NCBI GenBank assembly: GCA_015099395.1
Contig: AP024096.1
Span: forward strand, 2,790,001-2,854,000
DNA length: 64,000 nt
Source: Ktedonobacteria bacterium brp13
GTDB taxonomy: Bacteria; Chloroflexota; Ktedonobacteria; Ktedonobacterales; Ktedonobacteraceae
Direction of reading: 5' to 3'
Part shown: positions 54,028 through 61,151 of the stretch, in pieces
How the letters are laid out: each line of letters starts with the position of its first letter
Numbering within the stretch: the first letter of the stretch is position 1
Notes under the pieces: model-generated
Databases searched by the model: none
Told to the model about the DNA's origin: nothing
What the model saw: only the letters and a program-made list of their open reading frames with translations
Translations under genes and position numbers: made by a program

Positions 54028-54418
54028 GATTTTGCTTTTTACCTCTCTATGTCCTTGATTTGCTAAAAGTGCTTTCATTGTAGCACATTAGGATTTTCTA
54101 TCATTTATATTTACTCACTTCATTTAAGTTTTAAATTAAAGCCGACCCTCTAGAAAGGAATGCTTCTCTTTTTGCTATCAACAATTATTTCTCTGTGCCA
54201 CATCCATCATTTCTAGGACTCTATAAATGAATTAGTTTCGACCCTCACTCTTAGAAACATCTCCGGGAATCCACTTAACGCAAGAGTACCTCTTTTTAGA
54301 TTAGTAAACAGACGATCCTCTCTAAAAGTACCAAATACATCTTGAAATACGGTCATACCCTCGGCACTATGTTACACTTTGATCAATAAAGAACTATATG
54401 CAGGAGGGTTTGTACGTT

Positions 54419-55147
54419 TTGGAACAGCGGATAATATACTACACGCAAAAGCTATCAATCTCTATGACGTTATGGCTATCACTATTTTCACTCGTAGTAA
54501 TTATCAGTGCCTGCTCTGGCACACCTGTTCCGCCGACAGGCGCGACAAAAAAGGCATCAGCAGTCGCGCAAGAGAACACAACAACGCAGGGTATTTCGGT
54601 CCATCCTCCCCATCAACCGCCTATGCAGAGTGCACCAACGCACGTCAGCAAACCGACATCGCTCGTACCAACACCTACCCCCCACATGGCAATGCAACCA
54701 ATCGCACCACCACAAAGCACCGTTACCGGTGGAGAGCAACAACTCGTCCAGCAGCTCTTCGCATTAATCAACCAGGACCGCGCCAACGCAGGACTTCCTC
54801 CTCTGGCCTGGAACACCATTCTGGCGGGTACCGCATATCAACATAGCACACTCATGGTAGAAGGTTGCGGCATCGCACATCAATGCGCAGGCGAACCCGC
54901 TCCCTGCCAGCGCATCGCGAATGCAGGCTTAAACGATCCCGCCTGCGGAGAAAATATCGGCAACGCAGCCGCCACCCCAACGCTCTGGGCAGGCGTGCAA
55001 CAGATTGATGTCGGTATGCTCAACGAGCCGGAGCCAGCGTTCCATCGCCGCAATATCCTGAGTACCACCCACCACGCAGTCGGCATCGGTATACGTATCA
55101 GCGCAACCAACCAGACGTGGATTACCGAAGACTTCTCAAACCTTTGA
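54419..55147 (+). CDS. CAP-domain (SCP/PR1-like) lipoprotein
   Basis: The 242-residue protein has a lipoprotein signal ending in ISACSG, a Pro/Thr/Gln-rich linker of about 80 residues, and a CAP domain. The domain starts at QQLVQQLFALINQDRANAGL with PPLAWNTILAGTAYQHSTLM; GENIGNAAATPTLW and HHAVGIGIRISATNQTWITE follow. Bacterial CAP proteins act outside the cell, often on the wall or lipids; the exact activity is unknown. An AGGAGG sits at 54402-54407, inside the longer frame from the ATG at 54398. It is well placed (11 bases) for a TTG at 54419, so that start is preferred. Confidence 0.85.
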   Translation: MEQRIIYYTQKLSISMTLWLSLFSLVVIISACSGTPVPPTGATKKASAVAQENTTTQGISVHPPHQPPMQSAPTHVSKPTSLVPTPTPHMAMQPIAPPQSTVTGGEQQLVQQLFALINQDRANAGLPPLAWNTILAGTAYQHSTLMVEGCGIAHQCAGEPAPCQRIANAGLNDPACGENIGNAAATPTLWAGVQQIDVGMLNEPEPAFHRRNILSTTHHAVGIGIRISATNQTWITEDFSNL

Positions 55148-55280
55148 TCCACTCCAGCAAGAAATGCTATCGAGATAATACACTGTAAGAGATCGTGCAA
55201 AATGAATGAATACAAGAAAAGAGAGCAAGATCCATCTGAGGATAATGCTCTCTACCGTGTGATGAGGAAGAATACTACTA

Positions 55281-55664
55281 TTAGTAAGCACGCTCGCGGT
55301 AACCACGCTCGCGGTAACCACGCTCGCGACGACGGCGAGGACGCCTGCCACCACCGGTCAGCAGATGCCAGATAGCGATCAGGATTATCGAGCCGATAAG
55401 ACCATGTATCAGTGGAACACCATAAAGAACAGGATCATTCAATCCATCGATCTGCACATTGAGAACTTTGGTCATCAACCATACACCGATAATACCAGCT
55501 ATGATGGCACCAACAATACCGAAAGGAACACGCCAACCGACAATAAACTCTGCAATAACCCCTACGATCAATGCAATCACCAGATACATGATCAAACCCC
55601 AGCCAATACTCCAGGTATTTTGGCCGACACTGATTGTAATTCCAGCAGCAAGAGCAAGATTCAT
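55281..55664 (-). CDS. GlsB/YeaQ/YmgE-family membrane protein
   Basis: The 127-residue protein has three to four helices with the family pattern WSIGWGLIMYLVIALIVGVI, AEFIVGWRVPFGIVGAIIAG and IIGVWLM (the GW..G..G.. transglycosylase-associated layout), then LIHGLIGSIILIAIWHLLTG. The C-terminus has a basic triple repeat (RERGY, RERGY, RERAY). These are small stress-linked membrane proteins of unknown activity. AGGAGG lies five bases before the ATG at 55664, which rules out the longer frame to 55715. Confidence 0.88.
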   Translation of the reverse strand: MNLALAAGITISVGQNTWSIGWGLIMYLVIALIVGVIAEFIVGWRVPFGIVGAIIAGIIGVWLMTKVLNVQIDGLNDPVLYGVPLIHGLIGSIILIAIWHLLTGGGRRPRRRRERGYRERGYRERAY

Positions 55665-55731
55665 TTTGCCTCCTTCGCGCGACGTCTTATAGTTCAGCGG
55701 AATAAACGTATACAAATTTTACACATACTAC

Positions 55732-55792
55732 TTATCCGAAAACTTGCGTGTGCGGGCACTAGCGACGCCAGTCGCGTTGGTTTTCGGAATAA
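55732..55792. repeat. 61-base palindromic repeat, copy 3
   Basis: Nearly identical to 42969-43028 and in the same orientation (TTATCCGAAAACTTGCGTG to GGTTTTCGGAATAA). It lies 68 bases upstream of the GlsB-like gene. The rest of 55793-56264 is AT-rich promoter sequence without recognisable genes. Confidence 0.85.
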
Positions 55793-56264
55793 GATCATAA
55801 TGCCAGTGCAATAGCCACGATTGAAAAAGTTCCACACATTGATGCAAAAAAAGTCGATTCCAACATTTCTTTCTAAACGCTTGCTACTCTCTATACGGTA
55901 CAGCCCTACCATTCAGTTTCGTTAACCACCACAATGCGGATCTTTTCCTTTATAATGGATATAATGGCACCAGGACCAATAATCTCAATAATACAACCTC
56001 AATAGAATAAACGCTACATTTCCGTGTTGGTAAAATTGCTGGCATCTTCATAGCAACCCAACAATTGAGACAAAATAGCGACACATTTTAAACAACATAC
56101 GGAATCATTCGTGGTATAGTCAGGGCAGGCGAGGAATATATAAGGTCTGGTAGCAGCACACTATCAAACACAGAGCCTCAACGGTTCGTATACTATAGTA
56201 GCGCGTATAAAACGAACAGCTATATGTGCATTAACGACAAAAACAATAGAAGGATTTTGCCCCT

Positions 56265-57623
56265 ATGAAAATAGCTACCCGGGGTTCGGTTCAACGGAAG
56301 CAGACAGACTCTGCACCCTCTGTGAGACAAGCGAAATTTGCATTTATTCTTCTTCTTATCATAAATATCTTGAATTACACGGATCGCTCAATATTCGCAG
56401 CGGTTCAGACAACCGTGCAAAAAGAATTTGGGTTGACAGATATTCAGTTGGGTCTGATCAACTCTTCTTTTCTGTTAATTTACGGCATACTCACACTCCC
56501 GCTGGGCGTCTGGGCAGATCGCGGAATACGAAAAAATATTATCGCGGCCAGCGTCACAATCTGGAGCGTAGCCACAGCATTGGCTGGCATAACACACAAC
56601 TTTATCCACCTCTTAGCGGTACGTTCGGTACTTGGCGTTGGTGAAGCTGGTTACGCACCGGCCTCCCTCTCGATGATCGGTGATTATTTCCCAAGCGAGG
56701 TCCGTGGACGCAGACTCTCTATCTGGTCAACCGGTAATCTGATAGGCACCGCGCTAGGATTGATCGCTGGCGGAGCGCTCGCGCAAGTACTGGGCTGGCG
56801 CTGGGTCTTTTATATCGTTGGCATCCCAGGACTCATCTGCGCATTCCTTGTCTGGCGCATTGCCGAACCGAAGCGCGGTGCCTTTGACCATGGCAAAGAC
56901 AATGCGCAAAATGAGACCAGTACTATGCACGGCAGTATTGCCGGTCCTGGCTTCTCGCGTGCGCTCAGGCATTTGATCAAGACTCCCACCTATTGGATAC
57001 TGGTAGCCGCCTTTATCTGTAGCTTCTTCATCATCGGGGCAGCAATGAGCTGGGTCCCAACGCTGCTACAAAGACAATTCCATCTATCGCAGGCTGGTGC
57101 TGGTCTGGTCTCTGGTGGCACATTAGCTGGTGGTAGCCTCATTGGTACACTGATCGGTGGCTGGTTAGCCGACCACCTCCAAAAACGGTTGCCACAGGGG
57201 CGTATGCTCATCACAGCCATCGCCTTTCTGGTCGGTGCGCCGCTCACCTGGTTGGCACTGTCGATGCAGAACCTGACCGGCTTTATTGTCCTGTTCATCC
57301 CTGCTATTGTCGCATTAAGCTTCTGCCTCGGACCGATACAGGCGATCTTACAAGACATCACAACTCCTGATGTACGCGCAACGGCGGTTGGACTGGCGCT
57401 CCTCCTCGGTCACCTGCTGGGCGACGCCTCATCACCAACGATCGTCGGTGCGATCAGCGATAAGACAGGTTCACTGGTAACAGCACTTACACTTACAGGA
57501 CCCACGAGCCTGCTATTAGCTGGCCTTATCTGCCTGATTGGCTTGAAGACGGTCGGTAAAGATATGCAGAAGATGCAAGACAGCCTGAATGGCATCTCAA
57601 GTAGTAGCGAAGTCGAAAAATAA
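56265..57623 (+). CDS. MFS transporter, Spinster-like
   Basis: The 452-residue protein has 12 helices. The N-terminal part reads LNYTDRSIFAAVQTTVQKEF with GLTDIQLGLINSSFLLIYGI, and motif A is LGVWADRGIRKNIIAASVTI. RSVLGVGEAGYAPASLSMIG with DYFPSEVRGRRLSIWSTG is the R-x-G-x-G-E-A segment typical of the Spinster/ACS-like branch. The second half carries GGWLADHLQKRLPQGRMLIT. Substrate unknown; relatives move lipids, organic anions or sugars. AGAAGGA lies ten bases before the ATG. It is monocistronic with a hairpin downstream. Confidence 0.92.
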   Translation: MKIATRGSVQRKQTDSAPSVRQAKFAFILLLIINILNYTDRSIFAAVQTTVQKEFGLTDIQLGLINSSFLLIYGILTLPLGVWADRGIRKNIIAASVTIWSVATALAGITHNFIHLLAVRSVLGVGEAGYAPASLSMIGDYFPSEVRGRRLSIWSTGNLIGTALGLIAGGALAQVLGWRWVFYIVGIPGLICAFLVWRIAEPKRGAFDHGKDNAQNETSTMHGSIAGPGFSRALRHLIKTPTYWILVAAFICSFFIIGAAMSWVPTLLQRQFHLSQAGAGLVSGGTLAGGSLIGTLIGGWLADHLQKRLPQGRMLITAIAFLVGAPLTWLALSMQNLTGFIVLFIPAIVALSFCLGPIQAILQDITTPDVRATAVGLALLLGHLLGDASSPTIVGAISDKTGSLVTALTLTGPTSLLLAGLICLIGLKTVGKDMQKMQDSLNGISSSSEVEK

Positions 57624-57678
57624 CGCTAAACAACACTGCCGCCATCTTCGTAAGACACTGAGACGAACCAGCTACGAT

Positions 57679-57726
57679 TACGGCCCAGCGAACTCCGTCT
57701 CCATGGGCGGGGCTTGCTGGGCCGTA
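57679..57726 (+). terminator. Terminator-like hairpin after MFS gene
   Basis: TACGGCCCAGC (57679-57689) pairs with GCTGGGCCGTA (57716-57726). It lies 56 bases after the stop; no U-run. Confidence 0.6.
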
Positions 57727-57755
57727 GTCAGATGATGGGACGAGTCCTCAAACCG

Positions 57756-57932
57756 TTACGGATAGCTTACTACGGTGACCGGGACATCCGGGTTAGCAGA
57801 TGTCGACGATCCGCCTATGTTGTTGACCACGTTCAGCTCCTCACGAGGCACAAGCGCCGAACGTGGGCGCGGAAGTGCTAGCTTCGTGCTCAGCAGATCA
57901 TCCTTCTGTCCAGGTGCTTCTCTGCTGCTCAT
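57756..57932 (-). pseudogene. Fragment resembling a LuxR/MalT N-terminus
   Basis: The stretch encodes DDLLSTKLALPRPRSALVPR followed by EELNVVNNIGG, the LL.TKL..PRPR..LVPR.. entry of LuxR/MalT-type regulators, and then stops after 20 unrelated residues. No P-loop follows. It is a small remnant or a chance short ORF; it lies just behind the acyltransferase gene on the same strand. Confidence 0.35.
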
Positions 57933-57952
57933 AAATGGATCAGCTTTGCTCC

Positions 57953-58978
57953 CTACAACGCGAACCAGCCAGAGCAGAACTGCCAATGTTTCCCCGCCTG
58001 GAGATGCTCGACGACAGCCCGTTCGAGCATCGTTCGCTGAGGTAGCTCATCGAGTGAAGGTGCGGTGCGTCTGAAAACGAACCGCATGACATCCTGGTCT
58101 CCGTTGGTACTGTCCGAAACGAGGTGAAACCGACGCTGGAAGCGCACAATGTTGGATGTATGCGGCAGATAGTCGGCGAGTTGTGGGTCGAGCAGCCAGG
58201 AGCCGCAACACCCGAAGTGGTATTGCTCTTCAGGGAAGTGACGAGCGAAGAAATCGCGAGCCAGCGCAAATGACTCGGAGCATGCATCTGGCTCTAACGG
58301 CCCACCAGATTCCGGGATATGCACGGCGAGGGCAGGAGCGCCCGGGTTCGGTCGCGGTTCCGGCACAGCGTTGTTGATGCTGTCGTTGTACAGCGGCCAT
58401 TGGGCAGGGAGCCGCGATTGCTCGAACTGCAACCGACCGAGCCGATAGAGCCCCCCCCGAAAATGGAGAGTCAGCCATCGTGGGCTGTCGAGGCCAGCGG
58501 TTCCGAATAGTCGTCGGTGGATAGCAATGTGCTCACCCAGGTCGGCGAGAGTCACCCAGGACACGTCATCGGCAATGCCATGCTCTTGGTGCCATTGCCG
58601 CACAGCAGGAAGTGTTGAAAGGAACACGTACACGTAGAAGAGCCTGCCAAAAGCTCCCAGATGCGGTGGGAGTGGCTGCCACCGCAGGGGTTGGTATGGC
58701 TTACCCATCTGCACGACGAGTTGCTGGTGGCAGCGCTGCAGAAGCCACCACATCTCCGGAGCTTGATCCGGAATGGGCCATGCATCGATGATCTCGACTG
58801 CATCTGCAGGCGACACGCCCAGGCGAGCGAGCAAGTCGCCAACGTCGTGCATCCCGGGCAGACGCACTGGAGGCGACAGCGGTCCGATTGACTCCAACTC
58901 CTCAAGCCAGGAGCCGAAATCCTTGCTCAGTCCAAGCCGTGTGCCCACTGATGCTGCATCAAAATCCCTTAAGAACAT
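57953..58978 (-). CDS. GNAT-like acyltransferase-domain protein
   Basis: The 341-residue protein matches the two-part 'acyltransferase domain-containing' family (GNAT-like N- and C-terminal domains) common in actinobacteria. FGRLFYVYVFLSTLPAVRQW and GIADDVSWVTLADLGEHIAI come first, then SPRWLTLHFRGGLYRLGRLQ, LAVHIPESGGPLEPDACSES and FALARDFFARHFPEEQYHFG. CCGSWLLDPQLADYLPHTSN and IVRFQRRF end it. The acyl donor and acceptor are unknown. The gene is richer in G and C than its neighbours, has no partner, and resembles actinobacterial sequences, so transfer is possible. AGGAG lies five bases before the ATG. Confidence 0.8.
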   Translation of the reverse strand: MFLRDFDAASVGTRLGLSKDFGSWLEELESIGPLSPPVRLPGMHDVGDLLARLGVSPADAVEIIDAWPIPDQAPEMWWLLQRCHQQLVVQMGKPYQPLRWQPLPPHLGAFGRLFYVYVFLSTLPAVRQWHQEHGIADDVSWVTLADLGEHIAIHRRLFGTAGLDSPRWLTLHFRGGLYRLGRLQFEQSRLPAQWPLYNDSINNAVPEPRPNPGAPALAVHIPESGGPLEPDACSESFALARDFFARHFPEEQYHFGCCGSWLLDPQLADYLPHTSNIVRFQRRFHLVSDSTNGDQDVMRFVFRRTAPSLDELPQRTMLERAVVEHLQAGKHWQFCSGWFAL

Positions 58979-59078
58979 AACTACTCCTGAGAAGCCAATT
59001 TACAATTTATACCATCTCAGTGGAGTATACCAGATCAGGAACGGACTTCACCACCCTCTCATCTGAGCAAAAAAAGAT

Positions 59079-59138
59079 ACCCGCTCCAATAAAAAGACCG
59101 CCCTGCAATTGCAAGGCGGTCTTTTTATTGGAGCGGGT
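59079..59138. terminator. 24-base perfect inverted repeat overlapping tRNA 3' end
   Basis: The arms 59079-59102 and 59115-59138 are perfect complements (core AAAAAGACCGCC and GGCGGTCTTTTT) around a TGCAATTGCA loop. The right arm includes six bases of the tRNA acceptor stem. It would terminate the minus-strand tRNA transcript after the AAAAAGACCGCC side and resembles an attachment-site duplication. Confidence 0.8.
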
Positions 59139-59204
59139 TATGGGGATCGAACCCACGATCTCAACTTTGGGAAAGTTGCATGTTAGCCACTACACCAAAC
59201 CCGC
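59132..59204 (-). tRNA. tRNA-Gly (CCC anticodon)
   Basis: On the minus strand the gene reads GCGGGTTTGGTGTAGTGGCT at the 5' end. The acceptor stem pairs GCGGGTT with AACCCGC, and the anticodon arm is CAACT-TTCCCAA-AGTTG, so the anticodon is CCC, reading GGG glycine codons. The T arm GTGGGTTCGATCCCCAT contains the invariant TTCGA. CCA is not encoded. It is the only complete tRNA gene I find in the window. Confidence 0.97.
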
Positions 59205-59395
59205 ATCTATGTCCTTTTGATAAAATGATTATAACTGACCTGTCATGCGATGTCAAGCCCTGGTACCATCTTTTTTTCATTGACCAAAAGAGAATGCGTC
59301 TGCGTAATATAGATATGTTATGATACGAGCAGAAAACAACGCATCCTCGCGTGAGGCGTATATATCTTGTACAAATTGCGGAGGTAGCATAGCTG

Positions 59396-59761
59396 GTAGA
59401 GCCGCATTAACCGGTGAAATTGGGAAAAGAAAAACGGTAAATGCTCGCTAAGGCAGGTGATGTCGCTAAAGCATCCCTCTTTGAGGGGGGAAAGTCGCCT
59501 TAGCGACAGGGGGGAGTAGAAAGTTAGCAATCGCCCAACAGAAGTTGATACGGACTTAGTAGATAAAAAAGTGCCTTTGATGTAGAGGTATCGTGAGTAG
59601 CGCAGTTCGAGAATCTACTCCCCCCTGTCGCTGCGGCGACATCCCCCCTCAAAGAGGGATGCAGGGGTATTACCATCCTTTCCTGTGAATTCCTACTTTT
59701 TGGTACCAGAGGTTTTATTGTGAAGGTTGTTAAAAAACTTTACCAGTTAGTGTTGTTCTAT
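59396..59761. mobile_element. Complete nested MITE-like element, inverted copy
   Basis: This is a 366-base inverted copy of 6208-6573, with ends GGTAGAGCCGCATTAACCGG and, at the right, ACTTTACCAGTTAGTGTTG. Nested inside is a GTCGC-core element (59472-59660) whose inner sequence (CAGAAGTTGATACGGACTTA) differs from the other copies. Only the shells are conserved, as expected of independent nesting. It lies between the tRNA region and pspA. Bases 59205-59395 include a 5' tRNA-like stretch described in the findings. Confidence 0.85.
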
Positions 59762-59801
59762 AGCATATATCATATCGCTCTAATTATCAGGAGGAACCCA
59801 C

Positions 59802-60569
59802 ATGGGACTGTTCTCTCGCCTTGCTAACTTGCTGAATATCAAAGCAAACGCTGCTATGGATAAGGTTGAAGACCCCGGGCAAGTTATGGATTACTCTTAC
59901 GGCAAACAACTGGAGCAGCTTCAGCAATTGAGACGCTCAATTGCCGATGTTGTCACTCAGGAGAAACGCCTGGAGATGCAGCAAGGACAACTACAGGAGA
60001 AATCCACAAAACTGGACTCACAGGCCCGCCAGGCATTGCAGGCCAACCGCGAAGATCTGGCACGCATGGCCCTACAACGCAAAGAGGCTCTGACCCAACA
60101 GCTCAATACCTATGAGGTTCAGATCTCTCAGTTGCATGCACAGGAAGAAAAATTGCTCGGAATGGAACGCAATGTGTCCGCACGTATCGAGGCATTCCGT
60201 ACGCAGAAGGAGATGGTGAAGGCGCAGTATAATGCAGCGCAAGCGCAGGTGAAGATCAACGAGACTGTGTCTGGCATCTCAGAGGAGATGACCGAGATGA
60301 ACCTCGCTATGCAACGTACGCAGGATAAGGTACTCAATATGCAGGCACGCGCCAATGCCATGGATTCACTGATCGAACAGGGAGCCCTGGGCGAACAAGG
60401 CTTACTCGGTGCCGGCGGACCTGAAGATAGCCTGGAACGAGAGTTGCAGCAGATTGCATCTCAGCAAGATGTTGATTCTCAGTTACATGCCATGAAACAA
60501 CAACTGCAACTGCATGGTCCAGATTATTCGCTCAAAGAGATTGAAGGACCTGCCACAGAGTCAGAGTAG
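59802..60569 (+). CDS. pspA: PspA/IM30-family membrane-stress protein
   Basis: The 255-residue protein starts with the family's amphipathic helix (GLFSRLANLLNIKANAAMDK, VEDPGQVMDY) and continues as one long coiled coil (QLEQLQQLRRSIADVVTQEK to MQRTQDKVLNMQARANAMDS). PspA/IM30 proteins oligomerise on damaged inner membranes in an ESCRT-III-like way. The tail (LGAGGPEDSLERELQQIAS to the C-terminus) resembles that of Gram-positive and Chloroflexota members. AGGAGG lies seven bases before the ATG. The gene is monocistronic, convergent with the next gene. Confidence 0.93.
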   Translation: MGLFSRLANLLNIKANAAMDKVEDPGQVMDYSYGKQLEQLQQLRRSIADVVTQEKRLEMQQGQLQEKSTKLDSQARQALQANREDLARMALQRKEALTQQLNTYEVQISQLHAQEEKLLGMERNVSARIEAFRTQKEMVKAQYNAAQAQVKINETVSGISEEMTEMNLAMQRTQDKVLNMQARANAMDSLIEQGALGEQGLLGAGGPEDSLERELQQIASQQDVDSQLHAMKQQLQLHGPDYSLKEIEGPATESE

Positions 60570-60578
60570 TAGAGCAGA

Positions 60579-60929
60579 CTACTTCACCTTTTTCTCCCGG
60601 TCCTTCTTGGCCTTGTAGAAAGACTTGGGTTTGGGATGACGCTCCGTGTCAACATAGGCTGCCGGAGCGGAGTCTTCCTGCGTGGCAATCTCGACATCAT
60701 CGCGCTCGCTCAATAATTCCTGAATGTCATTATAAATATTGTAATTATCGATAACTTCAGGCATGCGAGTCATATGTCGCAACACCTGCAGCATTGCAAT
60801 GCTCGTGTTGTCGTTCTTTGCCGGCTCCGCTCTCTTCAGCAGTTTCTCGACAAGGTCCATGCTATCATCATGCGCGCCAATATTTTCAAATCGCTCACGC
60901 ACCACAATCAATTGCTCGTATAAGTTCAT
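60579..60929 (-). CDS. Small helical protein, unknown
   Basis: The 116-residue product is predicted mostly helical and charged (NLYEQLIVVRERFENIGAHD, DSMDLVEKLLKRAEPA) with a Lys-rich C-terminus (KSFYKAKKDREKKVK). I do not recognise it. AAGGGGAG lies six bases before the ATG at 60929, so the longer frame to 61136 is rejected. It is 9 bases from the convergent pspA stop and lies downstream of the molybdopterin enzyme gene on the same strand. Confidence 0.7.
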   Translation of the reverse strand: MNLYEQLIVVRERFENIGAHDDSMDLVEKLLKRAEPAKNDNTSIAMLQVLRHMTRMPEVIDNYNIYNDIQELLSERDDVEIATQEDSAPAAYVDTERHPKPKSFYKAKKDREKKVK

Positions 60930-61151
60930 CTCACACTCCCCTTCGTACAGTGCGGATCGCACAACGTTATCCGCATAGTGCAGAATCACTTGACCCAGTG
61001 TAGGGATCGCCCTGGTACAACCCCATGACCTTTGGTGAGAAGACTCCTGAGGTGCTAGCGGTCTCTTGCTATCCCAGCGATCCATGTGGGGATACTGCAA
61101 CAGAGGTATCGTAGCATAGAGCGCAAAGCCCGTCAAATGAAACCAGTAAGT

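Noticed and set aside
59020..59220. Plus-strand frame containing MGIEPTISTLGKLHVSHYTK
   Set aside because: This is the well-known spurious translation of the strand opposite a tRNA gene.
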